Source: Bacteroidales bacterium
GTDB lineage: Bacteria; Bacteroidota; Bacteroidia; Bacteroidales; P3
Length of the DNA: 64,000 nucleotides
Direction: 5' to 3'
NCBI GenBank assembly: GCA_017428115.1
Contig: JAFRRK010000086.1
Location: 22,287 to 86,286 of the forward strand
Part shown: positions 35,452-44,790 of the stretch, piece after piece
Numbering within the stretch: the first letter of the stretch is position 1
Layout of the letters: each line of letters begins with the position of its first letter
Position numbers and translations under genes: made by a program
The notes under the pieces: model-generated
The model's database searches: none
Told to the model about the DNA's origin: nothing
Seen by the model: only the letters and a program-made list of their open reading frames with translations

Positions 35452-36387
35452 ATGAGAAAACTAGCAGTGGTGGCTTTTGGCGGCAACGCGCTGTTGCGCG
35501 GCGGCCAGAAGGGCACCTATCAGGAACAAATAGCGAATGTGGAGCAGACTTGCGAGTCGCTTTGTAACCTATTGAAACGCAACTATAATATCGTTATCGG
35601 CCACGGCAACGGCCCGCAGGTGGGCAACGTGATGTTGCAGCACGAGGAGGGCAAGCGCGCGGGCATTGAGGCCATGCCGATGGACTTCTGTGTGGCGGAG
35701 ACGCAGGGCTCCATAGCCTATCTGATTGAGATGGGGCTGCGCAACGTGATGGCCCGCCACGACATACAGCGCGATGTGGTGACGTTGGTGACGCAGGTGG
35801 CGGTGAACAAGTTCGACCCCATGTTCCAGAACCCTACCAAGCCCGTCGGTCCCTACTACACCAAGGAGCAGGCCGACGAGCTGATGAAGACCACCGGAGC
35901 CGTGTATAGGGAAGACCCCAAGGGGCGCGGCTGGCGCAAGGTGGTGGCATCGCCCAAGCCCACGCGCATCAACAACATCAAGATTGTGGAGAAACTGGCC
36001 AAGGCCGGCCACATAGTAGTGACCGTGGGCGGCGGCGGAATTCCCGTGGTGGAGGAGAGCGACTATGTGAAAGGCGTGGAGGCCGTCATCGACAAGGATT
36101 TGGCCAGCGCCCTCTGCGCGGTGCAGATTGGTGCCGACGAGTTCTATATCCTCACCGATGTGCCCAAGGTGTATATCAACTTCCGCAAGCCCGACGAGAA
36201 GGCCCTCGACACCATCACCGTGGCCGAGGCCAAGGCCTATCTGGAGGCCGGCCACTTTGCCGAAGGCAGCATGGCACCGAAGATTCGCGCCGCCATCATG
36301 TTTGTGGAGAACGGTGGCAAGGAGTGCATCATCACCGAGGCCGGCCAGCTGGACAACCCCAACTGCGGCACCCGCATAGTGCGGTAA
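35452..36387 (+). CDS. arcC: Carbamate kinase
   Basis: 311 residues, the usual size. Amino-acid-kinase fold: VVAFGGNALL at the N-terminus, IGHGNGPQVGN, the substrate loop of QNPTKPVGPYYTKEQA, VTVGGGGIPVVEE, and the nucleotide site VEAVIDKDLASALCA. It makes ATP from carbamoyl phosphate (or the reverse). First gene of a unit with ornithine carbamoyltransferase, which supports a catabolic citrulline-to-ornithine direction. Arginine deiminase is absent from the window. Confidence 0.95.
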   Translation: MRKLAVVAFGGNALLRGGQKGTYQEQIANVEQTCESLCNLLKRNYNIVIGHGNGPQVGNVMLQHEEGKRAGIEAMPMDFCVAETQGSIAYLIEMGLRNVMARHDIQRDVVTLVTQVAVNKFDPMFQNPTKPVGPYYTKEQADELMKTTGAVYREDPKGRGWRKVVASPKPTRINNIKIVEKLAKAGHIVVTVGGGGIPVVEESDYVKGVEAVIDKDLASALCAVQIGADEFYILTDVPKVYINFRKPDEKALDTITVAEAKAYLEAGHFAEGSMAPKIRAAIMFVENGGKECIITEAGQLDNPNCGTRIVR

Positions 36388-36447
36388 CAGTTTTCAGACA
36401 ACTCAGAATAATCAGATTACTCTGATTACTCAGAATAGCGCATTATC

Positions 36448-36867
36448 ATGAACCAACTCACAGACTCACCAAAGTTCAGACTTTTCATGCAGAAGGTGGC
36501 CATCATGGGCGGAGTGCTGCTGCTGGCCGCCTTGGTTCTGAAACTGGCCGGTGTGCATTACAACGATGCCCTGCTCACCGTAGGCTTCGGCACACTGGCA
36601 GTAGTGGCATTCTTTCTGGGACAGATGTTTCCCGGCACCTATCGCGTCGGAGCACCCCTCTGGAAGTTTGCGATGACACTCACCGGATACTCGCTGGCGG
36701 CTGCCCTGATAGGGGTGCTGTTCATCATTATGCATTGGCCTGGCGGCGATAAGATGATGCTTATCGGCATCGGATGCGTGGCAGTCTGTGCAATCGCTTG
36801 GCTGGTGTATTTACTCTACTATAAGAAGAACAAAGACAATCAAACATTTGAAGAAGACAACAATTAA
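36448..36867 (+). CDS. GldL-like small membrane protein
   Basis: 139 residues with four predicted membrane helices (about 16-36, 40-58, 70-92 and 102-124). The third loop, LIGVLFIIMHWPGGDKMMLIG, resembles the N-terminal membrane part of the gliding/T9SS motor protein GldL (the FKIMHWPG motif), but the cytoplasmic domain of GldL is missing. It lies 60 bp after arcC and 20 bp before argF, so it is probably co-transcribed. Function unknown. Confidence 0.7.
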   Translation: MNQLTDSPKFRLFMQKVAIMGGVLLLAALVLKLAGVHYNDALLTVGFGTLAVVAFFLGQMFPGTYRVGAPLWKFAMTLTGYSLAAALIGVLFIIMHWPGGDKMMLIGIGCVAVCAIAWLVYLLYYKKNKDNQTFEEDNN

Positions 36868-36887
36868 TTATTTAAAACAACAATAAC

Positions 36888-37889
36888 ATGGCTTACAATT
36901 TAAGAAACCGCAATTTTCTGAAGATTTTAGACTTCAGCCCCAAGGAACTCAACTATCTGCTCGACCTGGCTCGCGACCTGAAACGCGCCAAGTATACCGG
37001 CACCGAGCAGCCCACTTTGAAGGGCAAGAACATTGCCCTGATATTTGAGAAGACCTCCACCCGCACACGCTGCGCCTTCGAGGTTGGTGCAAAAGACCAG
37101 GGTGCTCACGTCACCTATCTGGGCCCCACCGGCAGCCAGATTGGCGTGAAGGAGAGCATGAAGGACACCGCCCGCGTGCTGGGTCGCATGTTCGACGGCA
37201 TCGAGTACCGTGGCTTCAAGCAGGAGACTGTTGAGGAGCTGGCCAAATACGCTGGCGTTCCCGTGTGGAACGGCCTCACCAACGAGAGCCACCCCACCCA
37301 GATCCTCGCCGACTTCCTCACCATGCAGGAACATGCCGGCAAACCCCTCGACCAGGTGACCTTTGCCTACGTTGGCGACTCCCGCTTCAACATGGGTAAC
37401 AGCCTCATGGTCGGCGGCGCCAAGATGGGTATGGACACCCGCATCATCGCCCCCAAGGCTCTGCAGCCCGAAGCTTGGCTGATTGAGAAATGCCAGGAGA
37501 TTGCCAAAGAGACCGGCGCCAAGGTGACCGTCACCGACGACCCCGTGGCCGGCGTGAAGGGTTGCGACTTTATCTATACCGACGTGTGGGTCTCCATGGG
37601 CGAACCCGCCGAGGTGTGGAAAGAGCGCATCGACCTGCTGATGCCTTACCAGGTGAATGCTCAGATGATGAAGAACACCGGCAACCCCAAGTGCAAGTTC
37701 ATGCACTGCCTGCCCGCTTACCACAACCTGGAGACCCAGGTGGGACGCGACGTCAACAAGCAGTTCGGTCTGGACGGCATCGAGGTGACAGAGGAGGTCT
37801 TCGAGAGCGAGAACAGCATCGTCTTCGACGAGGCCGAGAACCGCATGCACACCATCAAGGCCGTCATGGTGGCCACACTGGGAGACTGA
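36888..37889 (+). CDS. argF: Ornithine carbamoyltransferase
   Basis: 333 residues. Carbamoyl-phosphate motif [15 protein letters not shown], the DFLTMQEH segment, and the ornithine-side [17 protein letters not shown] trimeric or higher enzyme interconverting citrulline plus phosphate and carbamoyl phosphate plus ornithine. Pairing with arcC suggests the catabolic form (arcB), while the name argF is kept because sequence alone does not separate them. A heptamer repeat block with an inverted partner follows the stop. Confidence 0.93.
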   Translation: MAYNLRNRNFLKILDFSPKELNYLLDLARDLKRAKYTGTEQPTLKGKNIALIFEKTSTRTRCAFEVGAKDQGAHVTYLGPTGSQIGVKESMKDTARVLGRMFDGIEYRGFKQETVEELAKYAGVPVWNGLTNESHPTQILADFLTMQEHAGKPLDQVTFAYVGDSRFNMGNSLMVGGAKMGMDTRIIAPKALQPEAWLIEKCQEIAKETGAKVTVTDDPVAGVKGCDFIYTDVWVSMGEPAEVWKERIDLLMPYQVNAQMMKNTGNPKCKFMHCLPAYHNLETQVGRDVNKQFGLDGIEVTEEVFESENSIVFDEAENRMHTIKAVMVATLGD

Positions 37890-37892
37890 TTT

Positions 37893-37963
37893 AAGTAAGA
37901 GGTAAGAACTAAGAACTATGAGGCTATGGGCCACCGCCCTGCTTCTTAGTTCTTAGTTTTTAG
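37893..37963. repeat. 28-bp heptamer block with inverted partner (hairpin)
   Basis: AAGTAAG, AGGTAAG, AACTAAG, AACTATG at 37893-37920, starting 3 bp after the argF stop. TAAGAACTAAGAA (37903-37915) is the exact complement of TTCTTAGTTCTTA (37943-37955), giving a 13-bp stem with a 27-nt loop followed by GTTTTTAG. It may act as a terminator or 3'-end stabiliser for the arc transcript. Confidence 0.75.
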
Positions 37964-37981
37964 TGCATATTTCTTATAGTT

Positions 37982-39160
37982 ATGTGGTTTACTAATTTAC
38001 TTACTAGTGGGGGGGTGGGCACCACGGTAATGATGCTCTCCGTCTCTATCTTTGCCGGGCTGTTGCTTGGCAAGTTGAAGGTGAAAGGTATTTCGCTGGG
38101 CATCACTTGGGTGCTCTTCGTGGGTATCGGACTGAGTGCTTGCGGCATAGTGTGCAATCACGATATGCTGCATGTGGTTAAAGAGTTTGGGCTGATTCTC
38201 TTTGTCACCGCGGTGGGACTGCAGGTTGGGCCGGGATTCTTTGCCTCGTTTAAGAAAGGGGGATTGGCGATGAATTTGATGGCGCTGGTGAATGTGGCCC
38301 TCGGGGTGTGCATCACGGTGCTGATAGCCAAGATGGCGGGTCAGGATTTGACCGACATGGCGGGCGTGTATACAGGGGCCATCACTAACACCCCAGGCCT
38401 TTCTGCCGCGCAGCAGGCGGTGGGCGACTTGGGCATAGAGGGGGCCTCCGAGCGTCTGGCAGCGGGCTATGCCGTGGCCTATCCTTTGGCTGTGGTGGGC
38501 ATGATTGTGACCTGCCTGCTGATTAGGCCAAAGGACCTCGCCTCGGTGCCTACCACGGTGGAGACTGCCGTAAATGCCACGGCGGCAAAGGGCGGTAATG
38601 GCAAGAAGGGCGGTGTGCTGCTGATTCCTATCTTTGTGATTATAGCATTAGGTGTGCTGCTGGGCTCGGTGCCTATTCCTGTGGGCATGAAGGCTCCGGT
38701 GAAACTGGGGCTTGCTGGCGGTCCGCTGGTGGTGGCACTGATAGCCGGATGGCTGGGTGTGAAAAAAGGTTGGTACGGCACCGACTTCACCGAGGGACAG
38801 GGCGTGCACATGCTTCGCGAGGTTGGCATTGCCCTCTTCCTGGCGGGTGTGGGCCTGGGGGCCGGCGAGCAGTTTGTGGAGACTGTGCAGGTGCATTATA
38901 TGTGGGTGGTGTATGGTGTGATTATCACCATGGTGCCGCCACTGCTGGTGGCTGGCTTCGGCCGCTGGGTGCTGAAGATGAATTGGTATACGCTGGCGGG
39001 CTTTATCGGCGGCGCACATACCGACCCTCCGACGCTGGCTTTTGCCAACAATGTGGCCCCCGAGGGCTGCAAACTGCCTAACATGGGCTATGCCACGGTA
39101 TACCCCCTCACGATGTTTCTACGTATTTTTACGGCACAATTGTTAGTTTTAATGGCATGA
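37982..39160 (+). CDS. AspT/YidE-family (AAE) transporter without TrkA-C insert
   Basis: 392 residues, about ten membrane helices in two homologous halves. The first half has FGLILFVTAVGLQVGPGFF and VYTGAITNTPGLSAAQQAV; the second half has EVGIALFLAGVGLGAGEQFV and GGAHTDPPTLAFANNVAP. Family proteins (aspartate:alanine exchanger AspT, YidE, YbjL) are usually about 550 residues because two TrkA-C domains lie between the halves; these are absent. In this cluster it could exchange ornithine, citrulline or a related amino acid, in place of ArcD. The substrate is inferred from context only. Confidence 0.82.
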   Translation: MWFTNLLTSGGVGTTVMMLSVSIFAGLLLGKLKVKGISLGITWVLFVGIGLSACGIVCNHDMLHVVKEFGLILFVTAVGLQVGPGFFASFKKGGLAMNLMALVNVALGVCITVLIAKMAGQDLTDMAGVYTGAITNTPGLSAAQQAVGDLGIEGASERLAAGYAVAYPLAVVGMIVTCLLIRPKDLASVPTTVETAVNATAAKGGNGKKGGVLLIPIFVIIALGVLLGSVPIPVGMKAPVKLGLAGGPLVVALIAGWLGVKKGWYGTDFTEGQGVHMLREVGIALFLAGVGLGAGEQFVETVQVHYMWVVYGVIITMVPPLLVAGFGRWVLKMNWYTLAGFIGGAHTDPPTLAFANNVAPEGCKLPNMGYATVYPLTMFLRIFTAQLLVLMA

Positions 39161-40461
39161 GAAAGACGTTTTTATTGGCAGTGGCACTAGTGGTGTCGCT
39201 GCCATTTATAAAGGGTCAGGATACTACGACGGCCACACAAGGGTCTAAGCTGACGGAAAAGGGCTCGATTAAGGTGTATGGCTTTGTGCGCAACTATCTT
39301 ACTTTCGACAGCCGCAAGACCTATACCGTGGTGGGTGGCGAGTATAATATGCTGCCCTACGATGTGGATATGGTTGGCGGGTGCGACATGAACGATGTGG
39401 CATCGATGCAGATGCAGGCACTTACGTCACGCATAGGTGTGGCGTTGAACGGCCCTACGCTGTGGGGCTGGGCTACGAGTGGCAGGCTGGAGGGCGACTT
39501 CGGCGGATTTGGCACCACTAACAGCGTGCTGCGGCTGCGGCTGGCGTATGTAAAGCTGGAAAAGGCGGGAAGCGAGCTTGTGGCGGGCCAGGACTGGCAT
39601 CCGCTGAGCGGCGATATAATGCCCGAGGTGCTGGGCATGGCAGCAGGGGCACCGTTCCGTCCCCACAGCCGCACTCCACAGATACGTGCCACACGCTATT
39701 GGGGGGCGCTGGGCTGCAGTGGCGCTCTGCTCTGGCAACTGCAGTATATGAACAACGGCCCTGAGAGTGCCACCAGTCTTGCCAGTGCGGCGAGCCTCGA
39801 CTTTGCCCGTCATGCCCTTTGGCCCGAAGCTTTTTTGGGCTTTAATGTGAGACAGGGCGGCTGGTATGCCCAGTTGGGTGTAGATGGCCAGATATTGCGT
39901 CCGCGCACTCATGCTGTGGCAGCGGAAGTGGTCCAAAAGGTCGACGAGACTGTGGCATCGCTCTCCCCCACACTTTACGTTCAATATGCCGACGAGCAGT
40001 GGTCGGTGAAGTTCCGCACGTTGATGGCACAGAATACCAGCCACCTCAACCAGCTGGCGGGCTATGGCATCACGGGCATAGGGGATGACGGTTCGTATAG
40101 CTATGCGCCTCTCAATGCCTCTATTTCCTACTTGAACATTGCCTACGGCCGCCGGGTTAGGGCCAACCTTTTTCTCGGCTATATGAAGAATCTGGGTGCA
40201 GACGAGCCACTACTGGACTTTGGCATGGGCGACTATCGCATCTATATGAAGGGCGGCAGCAGTTTCACACATCTCAACAGCGCCTATCGCATAGCCCCGT
40301 CGATGAGTTACAACCTGCCACACTTTAATATCGGTGTAGAGTATGAGTGGACTGCGTGCACGTTTGGCGACTTGGCACGCGACGGAAGTATACTTCTTAA
40401 CGACCATCTGCACCAGGTGGCCAACCATAGGGTGTGTGTGTTGGTTAAATACAATTTTTAA
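39157..40461 (+). CDS. Outer-membrane porin-like beta-barrel protein
   Basis: 434 residues. Its ATG overlaps the transporter stop by 4 bp (ATGA), so translation is coupled. Signal peptide ~1-20 (LLAVALVVSLPFIKGQ). The body has repeated amphipathic strands rich in Tyr, Gly and Trp (GSIKVYGFVRNYLTFDS, SELVAGQDWHPLSGD, FNIGVEYEWTACTFGD) and ends in the aromatic strand VCVLVKYNF typical for barrel assembly. It probably forms the outer-membrane pore for the substrate of the inner-membrane transporter. Confidence 0.85.
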   Translation: MRKTFLLAVALVVSLPFIKGQDTTTATQGSKLTEKGSIKVYGFVRNYLTFDSRKTYTVVGGEYNMLPYDVDMVGGCDMNDVASMQMQALTSRIGVALNGPTLWGWATSGRLEGDFGGFGTTNSVLRLRLAYVKLEKAGSELVAGQDWHPLSGDIMPEVLGMAAGAPFRPHSRTPQIRATRYWGALGCSGALLWQLQYMNNGPESATSLASAASLDFARHALWPEAFLGFNVRQGGWYAQLGVDGQILRPRTHAVAAEVVQKVDETVASLSPTLYVQYADEQWSVKFRTLMAQNTSHLNQLAGYGITGIGDDGSYSYAPLNASISYLNIAYGRRVRANLFLGYMKNLGADEPLLDFGMGDYRIYMKGGSSFTHLNSAYRIAPSMSYNLPHFNIGVEYEWTACTFGDLARDGSILLNDHLHQVANHRVCVLVKYNF

Positions 40462-40572
40462 TGGGTTGGAATGGCCTTAAGGGGGGTGTGTTTTGTTAAA
40501 GTGCAGTAAAAATATTTTCAACACAGTACCAAGTTGTTAAGATGTTTATATCGTGCTAAAAAGTTAAAAAAC

Positions 40573-40603
40573 TTGACAACGGCTTCAAAATTTCGTATCT
40601 TTG
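40573..40603 (+). promoter_or_regulatory. Promoter of queA
   Basis: TTG (40573-40575) and TATCTTTG (40596-40603) are 20 bp apart, a standard Bacteroidota promoter 28 bp before the queA ATG. Confidence 0.65.
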
Positions 40604-40631
40604 CACTCTTTTTAAATATATTAGTCAATCT

Positions 40632-41687
40632 ATGAAACTGTCGTATTATAATTTTAACCTGCCGGCGGAGTTGATAGCCGAAAAGCCCTCGAAACAGCGC
40701 GACGAGTGCCGCATGATGGTGCTGCACCGCGACACAAAGGAGTTGGAGCATCGCCTGTTTAAGGACATAGTACAGTATCTGAACCCCGGCGATGTGGTGG
40801 TGGCAAACAACACTAAAGTGTTTCCCGCCTTGCTGTATGGCGAGAAGGAGAAGACCGGCGCAAAGATAACGGTGTTTCTACAAAGGGAGCTGAACCGCGA
40901 TATGCGCCTATGGGATGTGATTGTCGACCCCGCCCGAAAGATACGTATAGGAAACAAGCTTTATTTCGGTCCCAACGAGTCGCTTGTGGCCGAGGTGATT
41001 GACAACACCACGTCTCGCGGCCGCACGGTGCGTTTCCTCTTCGATGGCACACACGAGGAGTTTGTGAAGCATGTACGCAGCCTTGGCCACACTCCCCTAC
41101 CCGACGAGCTGCAGGCCCTGCGCAACATTGAGGGCTGGGATGCCGAGCGTTACCAGACCATCTATGCCAAGGTGGAAGGTGCCGTGGCAGCGCCTATAGC
41201 AGGACTGCATTTCAGCCGCGAGCTGCTGAAACGTTTTGAGATTAACGACATTGTGTGGAAGGAGTTGACACTCCACTGCGGCATGGGCAATTTCAAGGGT
41301 ATCGAGGTAGAGGACCTCTCAAAGCATCGGATGGATGCAGAAGAGATGCATTTGTCGCAAGACACTTGCGACGCGGTGATGAATGCCAAGGAACACGGCA
41401 ACAAGGTGTGCGTGGTAGGTACTACCACAATGCGTGCCATCGAAAGTGCGGTGACTATTCTGGGAAAGATAAGCCCTTACGACGGTTGGACCAACAAGTT
41501 TATCTACCCACCCTACAGATTTTCTATCGCCGATATGATGGTGACTAACTTCCACCACCCCAAATCGTCGCAGTTCATCATGGCATGCGCCTTCGGCGAC
41601 CCCGAATTTGTACACCATGCCTATGATGTCGCCGTCAAGGAGAAGTATAAATTCGCCACCTACGGCGACGCGATGCTGATTATGTAG
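40632..41687 (+). CDS. queA: S-adenosylmethionine:tRNA ribosyltransferase-isomerase
   Basis: 351 residues, full length. Signature regions: [71 protein letters not shown] and [16 protein letters not shown]. It transfers and rearranges the ribosyl group of SAM onto preQ1-tRNA, giving epoxyqueuosine. Its own promoter precedes it; rarA follows after 55 bp on the same strand. Confidence 0.96.
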   Translation: MKLSYYNFNLPAELIAEKPSKQRDECRMMVLHRDTKELEHRLFKDIVQYLNPGDVVVANNTKVFPALLYGEKEKTGAKITVFLQRELNRDMRLWDVIVDPARKIRIGNKLYFGPNESLVAEVIDNTTSRGRTVRFLFDGTHEEFVKHVRSLGHTPLPDELQALRNIEGWDAERYQTIYAKVEGAVAAPIAGLHFSRELLKRFEINDIVWKELTLHCGMGNFKGIEVEDLSKHRMDAEEMHLSQDTCDAVMNAKEHGNKVCVVGTTTMRAIESAVTILGKISPYDGWTNKFIYPPYRFSIADMMVTNFHHPKSSQFIMACAFGDPEFVHHAYDVAVKEKYKFATYGDAMLIM

Positions 41688-41742
41688 GGCTAACGCCATA
41701 TTCGGATTGTAGCTTATAGTCATTCCCTTTACGATTCACAAC

Positions 41743-42996
41743 ATGGTCCCTCTGGCAGAGATATTGAGGCCGAAAAGCCTGGACGACTACATAGGGCAAC
41801 AGCATCTGGTGGGTAAAGGTGCTGTGTTGCGTACACTTATCGATAGCGGCCGCATCCCCTCAATGATATTGTGGGGCCCTCCAGGCATTGGCAAAACCAC
41901 CCTGGCATCCGTTATCAGCCACACCCTGCAACGTCCTTTCTATACCCTTAGTGCCATCAGCAGTGGGGTAAAAGAAGTGAGGGAGGTGATTGAAATGGCC
42001 AAAGCCCAGGAGGGGTCGATACTATTTATCGACGAGATTCATCGTTTCTCGAAAAGCCAGCAGGACTCGCTGCTGGGAGCCGTGGAGCGTGGCATTGTGA
42101 CATTGATTGGCGCCACTACCGAGAACCCATCCTTTGAGGTGATATCGGCATTGCTTTCCCGCTGCCAGGTATACGTCTTGAAGGAATTTGGCGAGGAGGA
42201 GATGCGCCAGCTAGTGGACAACGCTGTTAGATACTATGCCTCAAAGGGACGCAAAGTGGAGCTTCGCGAAGAGGAGGCCCTGTTCCGTATCTCTGGGGGT
42301 GATGCACGAAAAATACTCAATGCCATTGAACTGGTGGTCAACAACACTGAGGGCGATGAAGTGATTATCGACAATGCCCACACCACACAGGTCATCCAGC
42401 AAAATCTGGCCTACTACGACAAGCAGAGCGAGATGCACTACGATATCATCAGCGCATTCATCAAGTCGATGCGCGGCAGCGACCCCAACGCAGCGGTATA
42501 TTGGCTGGCACGCATGATAGAGGGCGGCGAGGACCCTGTGTTTATCGCCCGCCGTATGCTTATCTTTGCCAGCGAGGATATTGGCAATAGCAATCCTAAT
42601 GCGCTGCTGCTGGCAAGTGCCTGTTTCGATGCAGTGACCAAGATAGGCTATCCCGAATGTAGAATCACCTTGTCGCAGTGTGCCGTCTATCTCGCCTCGT
42701 CGGTGAAGAGCAACAGCACCTATATGGCCCTGGCCAACGCCCAGCAAGCGGTGCGCCAAACCGGCGACCTGCCCGTCCCCCTACACATACGCAATGCCCC
42801 CACCAAGCTGATGAAACAGCTCGGCTATGGCGATGGCTACAAATATGCCCACGACTATGCAGGCAATTTTGTCGAGCAGGAATTTCTGCCCGATGCCTTG
42901 AAGGGAACCAAGTTTTACGAACCTGGCAATAATCCCCGTGAGGAGGAGACACGACGTGTACTGCGCGGGCGATGGGGTAAGAAATATAGTTATTGA
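41743..42996 (+). CDS. rarA: Replication-associated recombination protein A (MgsA/RarA)
   Basis: 417 residues. AAA+ ATPase: Walker A GPPGIGKTTLASVIS (about 45-59), Walker B SILFIDEIHRFSKSQQDSL, sensor 1 LIGATTENPSFEV. The C-terminal half has the MgsA tetramerisation part (SAFIKSMRGSDPNAAVYWLA, IFASEDIGNSNPNAL) and ends with YKYAHDYAGNFVEQEFLPD. It acts at stalled replication forks. It is followed 3 bp later by the ABC-F gene. Confidence 0.95.
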   Translation: MVPLAEILRPKSLDDYIGQQHLVGKGAVLRTLIDSGRIPSMILWGPPGIGKTTLASVISHTLQRPFYTLSAISSGVKEVREVIEMAKAQEGSILFIDEIHRFSKSQQDSLLGAVERGIVTLIGATTENPSFEVISALLSRCQVYVLKEFGEEEMRQLVDNAVRYYASKGRKVELREEEALFRISGGDARKILNAIELVVNNTEGDEVIIDNAHTTQVIQQNLAYYDKQSEMHYDIISAFIKSMRGSDPNAAVYWLARMIEGGEDPVFIARRMLIFASEDIGNSNPNALLLASACFDAVTKIGYPECRITLSQCAVYLASSVKSNSTYMALANAQQAVRQTGDLPVPLHIRNAPTKLMKQLGYGDGYKYAHDYAGNFVEQEFLPDALKGTKFYEPGNNPREEETRRVLRGRWGKKYSY

Positions 42997-42999
42997 AAT

Positions 43000-44790
43000 A
43001 TGGCCGACGCACTCCTATCAGTCGAAAATCTTAGCAAAACATTTGGCGAAAAGCTCCTTTTCGACAACATCTCTTTCGGCATCAACGCAGGGCAGAGAAC
43101 AGCCCTCATAGCCCGCAACGGCTACGGCAAGTCGACACTCCTCAACATCCTCACTGGCAAAGTCCTGCAGGATGAGGGGAAAGTCACCTTCCGAGGCGAT
43201 GTACGCATGGCCTACCTGCCCCAACAGCCCGAGCTGATGCCCCACCAGTCGGTTCGCAGTTTCGTATATTCAGCCCAATGCCCCGAGCATGAGGATGCCT
43301 GGAACTTCGAACAAAGGATAGAGGAGATACTCTCGCGACTGAAGTTGTCCGACAAGCTCGACCAAACTATGCAGACCCTCAGCGGTGGCGAGCAGAAAAA
43401 AGTAGCCCTCAGTCGAATATTGATTGATGATACCAACCTGCTGCTATTGGACGAGCCTACTAACCATCTTGACATCCAGATGATTGAATGGCTTGAGGAG
43501 TTCCTTTCACGCCAGCGGCTGGCCATCCTCATGGTGACCCACGACCGCTATTTCCTCGACCACGTATGTGAGGATATCCTGGAATTGGACAATGCCCGCC
43601 TCTACCACTATCGTGGCAATTACGAGTATTATCTACGCAAGAAGGCCGAAAGACAGTACAACGAGCGCGTAGAAGTGGGAAAGGCAAAGAGCCTCTACCG
43701 CACAGAGTTGGAATGGATGAGGCGCATGCCACAAGCCCGAGGCACCAAGGCCCAAGCCCGTATCGATGCCTTCTACGAGCTTGAGCAAAAGGCCCACACC
43801 CGTTTCGACGATAATCGGCCCCAGCTGACGGTCAAGACCGAGCGCATTGGGGGAAAAATCCTTGAAATGTACAATGTTACCAAGCATTTCAATGAGGTGG
43901 CCATGGTCGACGACTTCAGTTATGTGTTCAAAAAAGGGGAGAAAATAGGCATCGTGGGGCCTAACGGCGTCGGCAAGTCCACTTTTCTAAACCTTATCAC
44001 CGAGCAACTCCGCCCCGACAGTGGGCGTATCATTGTTGGGCAGACAATCCAGTTTGGCTTCTATACTCAGACCGGCATGACGGCGCGCCCCGATATGCGG
44101 GTGATTGACATAGTGAAAGATGTTGCCGAGCGTATCGAGCTAGATAATGGCAAGGATATGTCGGCCCACCAGTTCCTCTCCTATTTCGGCTTCGACGACA
44201 CAACCCAATACAACTATTTCGGCAACCTCAGCGGCGGCGAGAAACGTAGGCTCTACCTGTTGAAAGTGCTCATGGCCAACCCCAACTTCCTGATTCTTGA
44301 TGAGCCTACCAACGACCTCGATATCTATACACTCGAAATTCTTGAGCAATTCCTGCAGGACTATAAAGGCTGTCTGGTAATCGTCAGCCACGACCGCAGT
44401 TTCATGGACCATATCGTCGACCATATTTTTGTCTTCGAAGGCAAGGGAAAAATCCGCGACTATCACAGCAATTACACCCAATACCTAGCCTCTCGCAACC
44501 GCCAACAGCGCGAGGAGTCTTTGCAAAAACGCGAACAGAAGCCCAAATACGAGCGCAACAAGTCGGACAAGCCTAAAGCCACCTACAAACAAAAAATGGA
44601 ATATGAGCAGCTCACAGCCGACATCGACAGTCTCAACAGCGAGAAAGCCAAATTGGAGACCCTTCTCAATAACGGTTCCGACAATATAGAACTCCTCAAC
44701 CAGGCCTCTACTCGCATAGGTGAGGTTCTGGCTGCCCTTGACGAGAAAGAGCTCCGTTGGCTCGAATTGGACGAGATTATCAATGCTTAA
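43000..44790 (+). CDS. ABC-F family ATPase (Uup/EttA-like)
   Basis: 596 residues, two ABC domains without membrane parts. First P-loop ARNGYGKSTLLN, signature LSGGEQKKVALS; second P-loop GPNGVGKSTFLN, signature LSGGEKRRLYLL; each with LDEPTN Walker B. Between them is the P-site tRNA-interaction linker (about residues 220-265, LEWMRRMPQARGTKAQARID), and the C-terminal ~80 residues are a coiled coil as in Uup. ABC-F proteins act on the ribosome. Its 3' end overlaps the convergent truB by 11 bp. Confidence 0.93.
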   Translation: MADALLSVENLSKTFGEKLLFDNISFGINAGQRTALIARNGYGKSTLLNILTGKVLQDEGKVTFRGDVRMAYLPQQPELMPHQSVRSFVYSAQCPEHEDAWNFEQRIEEILSRLKLSDKLDQTMQTLSGGEQKKVALSRILIDDTNLLLLDEPTNHLDIQMIEWLEEFLSRQRLAILMVTHDRYFLDHVCEDILELDNARLYHYRGNYEYYLRKKAERQYNERVEVGKAKSLYRTELEWMRRMPQARGTKAQARIDAFYELEQKAHTRFDDNRPQLTVKTERIGGKILEMYNVTKHFNEVAMVDDFSYVFKKGEKIGIVGPNGVGKSTFLNLITEQLRPDSGRIIVGQTIQFGFYTQTGMTARPDMRVIDIVKDVAERIELDNGKDMSAHQFLSYFGFDDTTQYNYFGNLSGGEKRRLYLLKVLMANPNFLILDEPTNDLDIYTLEILEQFLQDYKGCLVIVSHDRSFMDHIVDHIFVFEGKGKIRDYHSNYTQYLASRNRQQREESLQKREQKPKYERNKSDKPKATYKQKMEYEQLTADIDSLNSEKAKLETLLNNGSDNIELLNQASTRIGEVLAALDEKELRWLELDEIINA

